Below are positions 9,124 to 17,560 of a stretch of 28,290 bases of DNA, in pieces; positions within the stretch are counted from its first letter, which is position 1; every line of letters begins with the position of its first letter. A program made the position numbers and the translations under genes. Under the pieces are notes generated by a model. That model ran no database searches. It was not told where the DNA came from and saw only the letters and a list, made by a program, of their open reading frames with translations. The DNA is from an uncultured Oscillospiraceae bacterium (GTDB lineage: Bacteria > Bacillota > Clostridia > Oscillospirales > Ruminococcaceae): assembly GCA_934481445.1 (NCBI GenBank), contig CAKSPC010000034.1:1-28290 (forward strand). Direction: 5' to 3'.

Positions 9124-9921
9124 ATGGGCATAGTTATCGGCGTAGTTAACCAGAAAGGTGGCGTCGGTAAGACGACAACTTCGGTAAATATCGCCGCGGG
9201 GCTTGGTCAGCTTGGCAAAAAGGTCCTTCTGATTGATTTTGACCCACAGGGCAATGCCACAACGGGCTTCGGAATTAAAAAGAAAACGCTCGACATAACT
9301 ACATACGACGTTATCCTTGGAGAACGCCGCCCGCAGGAGGCAATCATAGAAACAAGATATAAAAATGTTTCTATCATGCCTGCAACAAGCCAGCTCTGCG
9401 AGGCAGAACAGGCTCTCGCAAGCTACGATAAAAAGTCTTTCCAGCTCAGAAAGGCGGTTTTGCAGATAAAGGATGATTATGACATCATCATCATAGACAG
9501 CCTGCCGTCGCTGGGAATACTTGCGATGAACGCAATGATAGCGTGCGATACTATTATAGTTCCGATGGTGTGCGAGCATTTCGCGCTGGAGGGACTGGCG
9601 CAGCTTATGCTGACGATAAAGAAGGTCAAGAAAAAGGCAAATCCCGACCTGAATATCATGGGTATAGTGTTCACCATGCTGGATAAGCGCCTGCTTTCGA
9701 GCAACGAGATAATGCGAGAGATAAAGCGCAGTTTTGACAGCAAATCGCTGTTCAAGACTGAAATACCGCGCAACGTGAGAATTTCCGAGGCGCAGAGCCA
9801 CGGCGAGCCTATACTTTATTACGACAAATCCTCCAAGGGAGCGGACGCGTACAAGCGCCTTTCTAAGGAGATACTGGACAGATGCCGCGAAATGGAGAAG
9901 AAGAATGGCGAAAAAGACTGA
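9124..9921 (+). CDS. parA: Chromosome-partitioning ATPase ParA/Soj
   Basis: This is a ParA-type P-loop ATPase that binds DNA as an ATP dimer and, with ParB, moves origins; in Bacillus it also controls DnaA. The deviant Walker A motif KGGVGKTT is at 11-18 with signature lysine K11 and catalytic-site K16. Walker A-prime DFDPQGN has D40, and the IIIDSLPSLGILAMNA segment is Walker B. I chose the ATG at 9124, not the in-frame ATG at 9103, for two reasons: AGGGGGAG lies just before 9124, and the resulting N-terminus (MGIVIGVVNQKGG) aligns with Soj. That gives 265 residues. It overlaps parB by 17 bases. Confidence 0.96.
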   Translation: MGIVIGVVNQKGGVGKTTTSVNIAAGLGQLGKKVLLIDFDPQGNATTGFGIKKKTLDITTYDVILGERRPQEAIIETRYKNVSIMPATSQLCEAEQALASYDKKSFQLRKAVLQIKDDYDIIIIDSLPSLGILAMNAMIACDTIIVPMVCEHFALEGLAQLMLTIKKVKKKANPDLNIMGIVFTMLDKRLLSSNEIMREIKRSFDSKSLFKTEIPRNVRISEAQSHGEPILYYDKSSKGADAYKRLSKEILDRCREMEKKNGEKD

Positions 9922-10759
9922 AAGCAAATTTGATGATCTGTTCTTCGATAACGACGTCGAAAGCACCGAAAATCTCAGCACCATCCGCATAAGCGACATT
10001 GAGCCGAACAAGGAGCAGCCCCGTAAAAGTTTCGACAAGGAAGCAATGGAGCAGCTCGCGCTTTCAATAAGAGAGCACGGAATTTTACAGCCGATAATCG
10101 TGCGTTCACTGCCCGGCGGGAATTATCAGATAATTGCCGGCGAGAGAAGATGGCGCGCAGCGAAGATAGCGGGGCTTTCGGAAGTGCCCGTTGTCGTGCG
10201 GGACGATATTTCCGAGGAACAGGCAATGCAGTTCGCGCTTATCGAAAATCTTCAGCGCGAAAATCTGAACCCCATTGAAGAAGCCCTCGGTTACAAGGAA
10301 CTTATCGAAAAGTACAACATGACGCAGGAAAAGCTTGCACAGTCGCTGGGAAAGGCGCGCTCGTCCATTGCAAACAGCATGGGACTGCTGTCGCTTCCGA
10401 ACGGCGTTAAGGAGCTTTTGCAGCAGGGTAAGCTTTCTGCGGGTCACTGCAAGGCACTCAAGCAGATAAAGGACCCCGCTCTCATGACCGAGCTTGCATA
10501 CAAGGCGGCGGAGGGAGAATTATCCGTCCGCGCAGTGGAAAACATCGCGAAGCGCGAGGCAAAGCGTATCGAGGAGCAGGAAAACAACAAGGAGATTAAG
10601 CCTCGGCTGAATTATTACACCGAGGTGGAGATAAGCCTTGCGGAGTCGCTGGGCACAAAGGTGAGAATATCTGAGGGCAAGAAAGGCAACGTCCTTCAGA
10701 TAAATTTCAGCGACAAGGAACAGCTTGAGGGAATACTCAGGCATTTCATGACGGAATAA
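9905..10759 (+). CDS. parB: Chromosome-partitioning protein ParB/Spo0J
   Basis: This CTP-dependent DNA clamp loads at parS, slides, and recruits condensin, with ParA driving segregation. CTP motifs are GERRWRAA (79-86) and ENLQREN (114-120). The helix-turn-helix around 139-163 has R152, S158, S163 and G180 at the specificity positions, close to the ParB set Arg-Thr-Ala-Gly and unlike the Noc-type protein upstream. The C-terminal dimerisation domain ends at residue 284. The start codon lies inside the end of parA, with GGAG seven bases upstream, so translation is coupled. The parS sites at 5408, 8979 and 9009 are its probable targets. Confidence 0.96.
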   Translation: MAKKTESKFDDLFFDNDVESTENLSTIRISDIEPNKEQPRKSFDKEAMEQLALSIREHGILQPIIVRSLPGGNYQIIAGERRWRAAKIAGLSEVPVVVRDDISEEQAMQFALIENLQRENLNPIEEALGYKELIEKYNMTQEKLAQSLGKARSSIANSMGLLSLPNGVKELLQQGKLSAGHCKALKQIKDPALMTELAYKAAEGELSVRAVENIAKREAKRIEEQENNKEIKPRLNYYTEVEISLAESLGTKVRISEGKKGNVLQINFSDKEQLEGILRHFMTE

Positions 10760-10795
10760 ACGCGGTTCATCCGTGAAATACAGGAAGGTATCAAA

Positions 10796-12079
10796 ATGAT
10801 AGACATTAAATTTTTAAGAGAAAACCCCGACGCAGTAAAGGAAAACATCAAGAAGAAGTTCCAGGACAGCAAGCTTCCGCTTGTTGACGAGGTTATAGCT
10901 GCCGACGCAGAGTACAGAAAGACTATCCAGCGCGCAGAAACTCTCCGCGCCGACAGAAACCGTATCTCCAAGGAGATAGGCGGCTACATGGCGAAGGGCA
11001 TGAAGGAAGAAGCTGAAAAGGCAAAGGCACAGGTAAAGGCGTTCACCGAAGAGCAGACCGAACTTGAGAAGAAAGAAGCAGAGCTCTCCGAGAGAATTAC
11101 CAAGATAATGATGACAATTCCGAACATCATCGACCCCTCCGTGCCCATCGGCAAGGACGACAGCGAGAACGTTGAAATTAAGAGATACGGCGAGCCTGTT
11201 GTTCCCGATTTCGAGGTGCCCTATCACAGCGAGATAATGGAGCGCCTTAACGGTATCGACCTCGACAGCGCAAGAAAGGTAGCCGGCAACGGCTTCTATT
11301 ACCTCATGGGCGATATCGCAAGACTGCACTCCGCAGTGCTTGCATATGCAAGAGATTTCATGATAGACCGCGGCTTCACCTACTGCATTCCCCCGTTCAT
11401 GATAAGAAGCAACGTTGTAACAGGCGTTATGAGCTTCGCGGAGATGGATGCGATGATGTATAAGATCGAGGGCGAGGATCTGTATCTTATCGGCACTTCC
11501 GAGCACTCCATGATAGGTAAGTTCATCGACACAATCCTCGACGAGGAAACACTGCCGAGAACCCTCACCAGCTACTCCCCCTGCTTCCGTAAGGAAAAGG
11601 GCGCGCATGGTATCGAGGAACGCGGCGTTTACAGAATTCACCAGTTTGAGAAGCAGGAAATGATCGTTGTCTGCAAGCCCGAGGAATCCGCAATGTGGTT
11701 CGACAAGCTGTGGCAGAACACTGTAGACCTGTTCAGAAGCATGGATATTCCTGTAAGAACCATCGAGTGCTGCTCGGGCGACCTTGCAGACCTGAAGGTA
11801 AAGAGCTACGATGTTGAGGCCTGGTCGCCGCGCCAGAAGAAGTATTTCGAGGTAGGCAGCTGCTCCAACCTCGGCGATGCACAGGCTCGCCGCCTTAAGA
11901 TCCGCATAAACGGCAAGGACGGCAAGAAGTATTTCGCACACACACTGAACAACACGGTTGTCGCTCCCCCCAGAATGCTTATCGCATTCCTTGAGAACAA
12001 TCTGAACGCCGACGGAACAGTTAATATTCCCGAGGTACTCAGACCCTACATGGGCGGCAAGAGCAAGATTGGCGGTTAA
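10796..12079 (+). CDS. serS: Seryl-tRNA synthetase
   Basis: This class II synthetase charges tRNA-Ser (and tRNA-Sec) with serine. The N-terminal helical arm (about 1-110, heptad-like Lys/Glu/Ala segments) is the tRNA-binding coiled coil. The TxE loop reads GTSEH at 233-237. Motif 2 contains FRKE with R265 and RIHQFEKQE, and motif 3 contains APPRMLIAFLEN with R393. The TSEH and PPR readings differ from the textbook E. coli type and resemble a subclade seen in some clostridia and archaea; this is from memory and was not tested by alignment. Length is 427. AGGAAGG lies upstream of the ATG and only 36 bases separate it from parB. No T-box leader fits in that gap, so it may be read from the parA promoter. 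Confidence 0.96.
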   Translation: MIDIKFLRENPDAVKENIKKKFQDSKLPLVDEVIAADAEYRKTIQRAETLRADRNRISKEIGGYMAKGMKEEAEKAKAQVKAFTEEQTELEKKEAELSERITKIMMTIPNIIDPSVPIGKDDSENVEIKRYGEPVVPDFEVPYHSEIMERLNGIDLDSARKVAGNGFYYLMGDIARLHSAVLAYARDFMIDRGFTYCIPPFMIRSNVVTGVMSFAEMDAMMYKIEGEDLYLIGTSEHSMIGKFIDTILDEETLPRTLTSYSPCFRKEKGAHGIEERGVYRIHQFEKQEMIVVCKPEESAMWFDKLWQNTVDLFRSMDIPVRTIECCSGDLADLKVKSYDVEAWSPRQKKYFEVGSCSNLGDAQARRLKIRINGKDGKKYFAHTLNNTVVAPPRMLIAFLENNLNADGTVNIPEVLRPYMGGKSKIGG

Positions 12080-12091
12080 TTATAAATAAAA

Positions 12092-12165
12092 AAGGGCGGG
12101 ATGATATCTATCGGAAGTGTGCCGGAAAAGGTGCATTTTCGACAGGCTTGTCCTGCCCTTGTTTT
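12092..12165 (+). terminator. Possible long-loop terminator after serS
   Basis: AAGGGCGGGA (12092-12101) pairs with TCCTGCCCTT (12151-12160) across a 49-base loop, with one G-T pair, and is followed by GTTTTAAA. The loop contains smaller self-complementary pieces, including GACA/TGTC at 12141-12152. The long loop makes it weaker evidence than the other terminators; a structured leader for the ABC genes is the alternative. Confidence 0.45.
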
Positions 12166-12198
12166 AAATAGTTGCACGGCGACAGAATAGGAGAAAGT

Positions 12199-12900
12199 AT
12201 GGCTTTTGTATCTCTTGACAACGTATATAAGCGCTATCACATGGGTGAGGTGACGATAAACGCCGCGGACGGAATGACCTTTGATATAGAAAAAGGCGAG
12301 TTTGTTATCATCGTCGGACCAAGCGGCTCTGGAAAAACCACCGTGCTGAATATGCTCGGCGGCATGGACAACTGCGACGATGGAGTTATCAGCGTTGACG
12401 GAAAGCGTATCGACGGATATAACCGAAAGCAGCTTACGCAGTACCGCAGGTTCGAGATCGGGTTTATTTTTCAGTTCTATAACCTTCTGCCTAACCTTAC
12501 CGCAAAGGAAAATGTAGAGCTTGCCGCACAGACCACCAGCGATTATATCCCCGCCGCGGAGATACTCGAAAAGGTGGGTTTAGGCGAGCGCATGGGAAAT
12601 TTCCCTGCGCAGCTTTCCGGCGGAGAGCAGCAGCGCGTCGCCATCGCAAGGGCGCTCAGCAAGAAGCCAAAGCTGCTCCTCTGCGACGAGCCAACGGGCG
12701 CGCTGGACTACAACACCGGCAAGATGATACTGAAGCTTTTGCAGGACACCTGCCGCCGCGAAGGAATGACGGTGATCCTGGTCACGCATAATTCCGCGAT
12801 ATGCCCTATGGCAGACAGGGTCATACGCATAAAAAACAGCAAGGTCAGCAGCATTTCCATGAACGAAAACCCCACCCCAGTGGAAGAGATAGAGTGGTGA
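12199..12900 (+). CDS. ABC transporter ATP-binding protein (LolD/MacB/SalX type)
   Basis: This ATPase drives the FtsX-type permease encoded ten bases downstream. Walker [10 protein letters not shown] is at 40-48, signature LSGGEQQ at 139-145, and Walker [13 protein letters not shown] with D163 and catalytic E164. The H-loop histidine is in LVTHN. These motifs and the ~230-residue size match the LolD/MacB/BceA group of type VII exporters and mechanotransmitters. I placed the start at the ATG at 12199 because AGGAG lies five bases upstream; a TTG 27 bases earlier is in frame but has no good binding site. The substrate cannot be read from sequence. Confidence 0.93.
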   Translation: MAFVSLDNVYKRYHMGEVTINAADGMTFDIEKGEFVIIVGPSGSGKTTVLNMLGGMDNCDDGVISVDGKRIDGYNRKQLTQYRRFEIGFIFQFYNLLPNLTAKENVELAAQTTSDYIPAAEILEKVGLGERMGNFPAQLSGGEQQRVAIARALSKKPKLLLCDEPTGALDYNTGKMILKLLQDTCRREGMTVILVTHNSAICPMADRVIRIKNSKVSSISMNENPTPVEEIEW

Positions 12901-12910
12901 CGGAGGGGAA

Positions 12911-15900
12911 ATGAAGGCTGTAAACAAAAATATTTTCAGAGAGATATCCCGAACGAAAAACAGGTTCCTTTCCATCTTCACCATCTGCGCCATCGGCGTG
13001 GGATTTTTCAGCGGCGTCCGCGCAACGAACGAAATGATGCAGGTTTCCGCCGATGATTATTACGACAGCCACAGGTTGTTCGACCTCCGGGTGCTTTCCA
13101 CGTTCGGACTTACCGACGGTGACGCCGAGGCTATTTCGCAGGTGGAGGGCGTTTCGGGGGTGTATACATCCAAGTATACCGATCTTGCCCTGCGCAACGG
13201 CGAAAAGGAGTACCTCACCCGCGTGTATTCGTGGAACAACGATCAGGTCAACATCGTCGACATTGTGGAGGGAAGATATCCCGAGGCGGATAACGAGTGC
13301 ATTGTAAATTACAATCGGCTGAAAAAGGGCATAGAGATAGGTGATACCGTCACTATGGCGGATTTAACCGAAGCGGAAGATTTTCCGTTAAATAACTCGG
13401 AGTATAAAGTTGTCGGATTTTACAACACACCTATGTTCGTTTCCATAACCCAGCGCGGAAGCACCACCGTCGGCGACGGCGTTATTGACGCATTTATGTA
13501 TGTTACTGAAAGTAATTTTACACAGGATGTATACACGGAGATATATATAACCTCGGATGAACTGACAAAAAAACAAAGCTATTCCGACGAATACAAGGAA
13601 CTCCGCGATAAAATAAGAGACAAGCTTGAGGAACTCGGAAAAGAGCGCTCCGTGATACGCTACGACGAAGTTGTCGGCGACGCCGAGCGGGAAATATCCG
13701 ACGGCGAGGAAGAACTTGCGCAGGCAAAGACGGACGGTCAGAAAGAACTTGACGACGCAAAAGCAGAACTTGATGACGCCGCACAGCAGATATCCGACGG
13801 AGAAAAGGAACTTGCGGACGCCAAGGCGGAGTTAGACGACGGTGCCGTGCAGCTTGCGGACGCGGAAAATCAGCTTGCCGAAGCAAAGCAGCAGCTTGAC
13901 GACGGCTGGGCGGAATTGAACGAAAACAAAACCAGGCTGGACGAAGCCGCACAGACTCTCGCAGATTCAAAACAGCAGATAGACGACGGACAGAAGCAGC
14001 TTGATGAAGCAAAAAAGCAGCTTGACGACAGCAAGGCACAGTTAGACGCCGCGCAGGCGGAGCTTGACAGTAAGTCGGCGGAGCTTGCGGCGGGTAAGGC
14101 ACAGCTGGAGCAGGCAAAACAGCAGCTTTCGGACGGGCAGGCACAGTACAATGCGGGAAAGCAGCAGTACGACGAGGGGCTTGCGCAGTATAACGAGGGC
14201 ATGGCAAGGCTGGAGCAGGCGGAGGCTCTGTACGGAAATACCGCGGAAATCCGGCAGCAGAAGCAGGTCCTCGCGCAGACCGCCGCGGTGCTGGAGCAGA
14301 CAAGGATCACTCTGGAGCAGACGGCGCAGCAGCTCACCGCCGCCGAAGCGGAGATCACCGCAAACGAGCAGACAATATCCGACGGCGAAGCACAGATAAC
14401 CGCCGCACAGCAGCAGATAACCGACGGGCTTGAGCAGTATAATGCGGGGCTTGAGGAATATAACAAATCCGCCGCCGAGTTTGAAAAGGGCAGACAGCAG
14501 TACGAGGAGGGTCTGAAGGAATACAACGACGGACTTTCGCAGTATAACGACGGCGAGAAGCAGCTTACAGAAGCGCAGAGCGAGTACGAAAGCGGTGCGG
14601 CGGAGCTGGCACAGAAGCGCGCGGAATATGAGGATGGCATAAAGCAGTATAACGACGGCGCAGCCGACCTCGAGGACGCAAAGCAGCAGTACGCCGACGG
14701 TCTTAAAGAATACAGCGACGGCGTTGAAACATTCAACACCGAAATAGCCGACGCGGAAAAGAAGCTTGCCGACGCCCGAAAGAAAATATCCGACGCGGGT
14801 GAAGCAAAGTGGTATGTGTTCCTGCGGGATGACAACGCAGGCTACGCCGAGTACGAAAGCAACGCCGAGCGAATAAACAAGATAGCGGCGATATTCCCCG
14901 TTTTCTTTTTGCTGGTGGCGGCGCTGGTGTGCCTTACCACCATGTCGAGAATGGTCGAGGAGCAGCGCACGCAGATAGGCACGCTGAAAGCGCTGGGTTA
15001 TTCCAACGGCACCATAATGCGGCATTATATGACCTACGCGGTCACCGCCGCCGCTGCGGGAAGCATTCTCGGCGCATTCGTCGGAGTGCTCATTTTCCCG
15101 ACGGTAATTATATATGCATATTCCATGCTGTATAATATTACAAAAATACACTATCTGTTTAATCCTGCGAACATGATAATATCCGCAGGGTCGATGGTGG
15201 CTGCCATCGCGCTGACGGTGCTGTTCACCGCGAAAAAAGTCCTGGCGGAAACACCTGCGGGACTTATGCGTCCGAAAGCCCCCAAGGCGGGCAAGCGGGT
15301 GCTTATCGAGAAGATAGGCTTCATCTGGAATAACATGGGATTCTTTGGCAAGGTGTCGGGCAGAAACCTGTTTCGATACAAGCGCAGGATGTTTATGACC
15401 GTAATAGGTATTGCGGGATGCACGGCGCTGTCGCTTACAGGCTTCGGTCTGAAGGATTCCATCAGCGATATTATAGACTTACAGTATAAATCTATATATA
15501 AATACAGCGGGTATATTGCGTATGACGCCGATATATCCGATGAAGAGCTTGACGGCATATATTCCGACTTTTATGACTACAATCCCGACACCGTTATGAC
15601 CCGCGCGCTGATAAAGCAGTATACCCTTACAGCCGATGGGAATACGGTGCAGGCGTATGTCACATGCGTTGAGGACGCGGAGATATTTGAGCAGCTTATT
15701 GATATGCACGAGCGTGTTTCGGGGGATAAGCTTACCCTCTCCGACGGAATAATTGCCACGGAAAAGCTGGGCAGGCTGCTCGGCGTTTCAAAGGCCGAAA
15801 CCGCCGAGATACGCATAAACGACAGCGAAAAGCGCACATTTGAGATATCGGGTCTTACCGAGCATTACGTCGGCAACTATCTTTATATGACCGCCGAACA

Positions 15901-16480
15901 GTACGAGCAGATTTTCGGCGTTCCGCCGGAATACAACATAATCTACTTCGACAACGGCATAACCGAGGACAGCGGCGAGCAGACCGCGTTCAGCGAGCGG
16001 ATACTCAAGAACGACGCAGTGCTTTCAGTAATGATGAACGCCTCCACATCCAGCACGTTCAGCGACACAATAAAGATAATGGACCTTGTTGTCGCGGTGC
16101 TTATCATTTCGGCGGGAGCGCTGGCGTTCGTGGTGCTTTATAACCTCACCAACATAAATATTACCGAACGTATACGTGAAATAGCAACGCTGAAAGTGCT
16201 TGGCTTCTATGACCGCGAGGTTTCCAGCTATGTGTTCAGGGAGAATATAATACTATCCGTAATGGGTGCAGCCGTCGGGCTGGGAATCGGAACGGTGCTC
16301 TGCCTGTTCATCATACAGACGGCGGAGATAGACGAAGTAATGTTCGGGCGGAATATACACTTTCTGTCGTTCCTGTGGGCATTCCTTGTCACCGTTGCTT
16401 TCTCACTGATAGTCAACCTTATCATGACGAAATCGCTGAAGAAAATAAGCATGGTCGAGTCGCTGAAATCCGTGGAATGA
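12911..16480 (+). CDS. FtsX-type ABC permease with a large extracellular coiled-coil insert
   Basis: This 1189-residue permease is a partner of the preceding ATPase, with GGAGG five bases before its ATG. Helix 1 is at about 18-37. A folded extracellular stretch (40-250) is followed by a repetitive coiled coil at about 255-632 built from units such as LDDAKAEL, QYNDG and QYNAG. Helices 2-4 follow at about 657-680, 703-735 and 754-772. The second half repeats the plan: helix 5 (825-848), a second extracellular domain, and helices 6-8 (about 1056-1082, 1111-1137, 1150-1172). Each FtsX core carries the usual cytosolic GTLKALGYS or ATLKVLGFY coupling segment. The eight-helix, two-core plan resembles BceB-like and large FtsX permeases of Bacillota. 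Transport of lipids or peptides, or a mechanical role at the wall, are all possible; none is shown. Confidence 0.92.
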   Translation: MKAVNKNIFREISRTKNRFLSIFTICAIGVGFFSGVRATNEMMQVSADDYYDSHRLFDLRVLSTFGLTDGDAEAISQVEGVSGVYTSKYTDLALRNGEKEYLTRVYSWNNDQVNIVDIVEGRYPEADNECIVNYNRLKKGIEIGDTVTMADLTEAEDFPLNNSEYKVVGFYNTPMFVSITQRGSTTVGDGVIDAFMYVTESNFTQDVYTEIYITSDELTKKQSYSDEYKELRDKIRDKLEELGKERSVIRYDEVVGDAEREISDGEEELAQAKTDGQKELDDAKAELDDAAQQISDGEKELADAKAELDDGAVQLADAENQLAEAKQQLDDGWAELNENKTRLDEAAQTLADSKQQIDDGQKQLDEAKKQLDDSKAQLDAAQAELDSKSAELAAGKAQLEQAKQQLSDGQAQYNAGKQQYDEGLAQYNEGMARLEQAEALYGNTAEIRQQKQVLAQTAAVLEQTRITLEQTAQQLTAAEAEITANEQTISDGEAQITAAQQQITDGLEQYNAGLEEYNKSAAEFEKGRQQYEEGLKEYNDGLSQYNDGEKQLTEAQSEYESGAAELAQKRAEYEDGIKQYNDGAADLEDAKQQYADGLKEYSDGVETFNTEIADAEKKLADARKKISDAGEAKWYVFLRDDNAGYAEYESNAERINKIAAIFPVFFLLVAALVCLTTMSRMVEEQRTQIGTLKALGYSNGTIMRHYMTYAVTAAAAGSILGAFVGVLIFPTVIIYAYSMLYNITKIHYLFNPANMIISAGSMVAAIALTVLFTAKKVLAETPAGLMRPKAPKAGKRVLIEKIGFIWNNMGFFGKVSGRNLFRYKRRMFMTVIGIAGCTALSLTGFGLKDSISDIIDLQYKSIYKYSGYIAYDADISDEELDGIYSDFYDYNPDTVMTRALIKQYTLTADGNTVQAYVTCVEDAEIFEQLIDMHERVSGDKLTLSDGIIATEKLGRLLGVSKAETAEIRINDSEKRTFEISGLTEHYVGNYLYMTAEQYEQIFGVPPEYNIIYFDNGITEDSGEQTAFSERILKNDAVLSVMMNASTSSTFSDTIKIMDLVVAVLIISAGALAFVVLYNLTNINITERIREIATLKVLGFYDREVSSYVFRENIILSVMGAAVGLGIGTVLCLFIIQTAEIDEVMFGRNIHFLSFLWAFLVTVAFSLIVNLIMTKSLKKISMVESLKSVE

Positions 16481-16513
16481 TATACTTATTGTATAAATTG
16501 CGAGGTATATAAC

Positions 16514-17440
16514 ATGATTGAGAACATTGTAACCATAAAGCTGCCTGCAGACGAGGAACTGACGATAAAGAAGAATCACCTCTGCGGCGGCGATGGAAAG
16601 CGCATCGCGGTAGTAACGGGAATACACGGCGACGAGCTGGAGGGGCAGTACGTCTGCTATGAACTGGTCAAGCGCATAACGGCGAATATGTCCTGCCTGC
16701 ACGGCACGGTGGACGTATATCCCTGCATAAACCCGCTGGGCATGGAGTCGGTGACGAGGGCGGTGCCGATGTCGGGTCTGGATATGAACCGGATATTCCC
16801 CGGGTCGGACACGGGCGCCATCGCGGAGAGCATAGCGGCGAAGCTTATAAAGGACATAAGCGGCGCGGACATCTGCATTGATATCCACGCGAGCAATATT
16901 TTCATCCGCGAGATACCGCAGGTCAGGATAACCCCCGAAAACAGCTCGAAACTGCTGCGCTACGCGAAAATGCTGAACACCGACCTTGTGTGGGTGCACG
17001 ACAGCAACGCCGTCGGCGAGGGTTCCCTTGCGGATTCGCTTAACAGCGCCGGGGTGCCGACGCTGGTTATCGAAATGGGCGTGGGTCAGCGCATAACAAA
17101 GGAATACTGCTTCCAGCTTCTTTCGGGAATATTCAGGCTCATGTCGGAGCTGGGGGTATGGTCGGGGAAGGAAGAGGATGTTTCCCACCCGATGGTATCA
17201 ACGGACGGCTCTGTGAGGGTCATCCATTCGGGCGCGGGGGGAATATTCATCCCCAACGCAGAGCATAATATGTGGCTTTCCAAGGGCTCGGTGATAGGGG
17301 AGATAGTCGACCCCATCAGCGGCACGGTGGAGCAGGAGGTTACCGCCCCCGCGGACGGTCTGCTGTTTTCGCTGAGGGAATATCCCATCGTGTATGAGGG
17401 AAGCGTTATCGCGAGGATACTCAGCATGGACGGGGAATGA
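16514..17440 (+). CDS. AstE/AspA-type zinc-dependent deacylase (M14-like)
   Basis: This is a member of the succinylglutamate desuccinylase/aspartoacylase family, which uses one zinc ion to cleave an amide bond in N-acyl amino acids or related small molecules. Visible residues are the zinc ligands H38 and E41 in GIHGDELEGQ, N92-R93 in DMNRIFPG, the third ligand H125 in CIDIHAS, and the general base E187 in VIEMG. The C-terminal beta domain has the biotin-carrier-like GSVIGEIVDPISGTV turn. Length is 308, normal. GAGG lies eight bases before the ATG. It follows the ABC permease by 33 bases with no terminator between, so shared transcription is possible. The substrate is unknown and AstE in the arginine pathway should not be assumed. 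Confidence 0.88.
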   Translation: MIENIVTIKLPADEELTIKKNHLCGGDGKRIAVVTGIHGDELEGQYVCYELVKRITANMSCLHGTVDVYPCINPLGMESVTRAVPMSGLDMNRIFPGSDTGAIAESIAAKLIKDISGADICIDIHASNIFIREIPQVRITPENSSKLLRYAKMLNTDLVWVHDSNAVGEGSLADSLNSAGVPTLVIEMGVGQRITKEYCFQLLSGIFRLMSELGVWSGKEEDVSHPMVSTDGSVRVIHSGAGGIFIPNAEHNMWLSKGSVIGEIVDPISGTVEQEVTAPADGLLFSLREYPIVYEGSVIARILSMDGE

Positions 17441-17484
17441 TTTTTTTCGATATACCTTAAAATATGGCGGCACGAGAAAATTTT

Positions 17485-17525
17485 TTGTAAAAACACTTGA
17501 CAATATATATAATGGTAATGTAGGT
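17485..17525 (+). promoter_or_regulatory. Promoter with short TA repeat upstream of the FN3 secreted protein
   Basis: Two overlapping readings exist. TTGTAA (17485-17490) and TATAAT (17508-17513) are 17 bp apart, a good sigma-A pair. TTGACA (17497-17502) is a perfect -35 followed by nine alternating A/T bases (17503-17511) and then ATGGTAATG, which puts no good -10 at 17 bp. The block TTGACA-(AT)n-ATGGTAAT-AGGTG recurs upstream of the LRR gene at 27265, with a much longer repeat. Confidence 0.65.
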
Positions 17526-17560
17526 GTGTTTTGCGCTAAAATTATTTTGGAGGTATATTG

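Noticed and set aside
10760..10795. T-box or other leader regulating serS
   Set aside because: Only 36 bases separate parB and serS and no T-box sequence or terminator fits.
13674..14806. Coiled-coil DNA repeats as a recombinational tandem array
   Set aside because: Repeats are degenerate at the DNA level and follow heptad coding constraints; no exact long tandem copies were seen.
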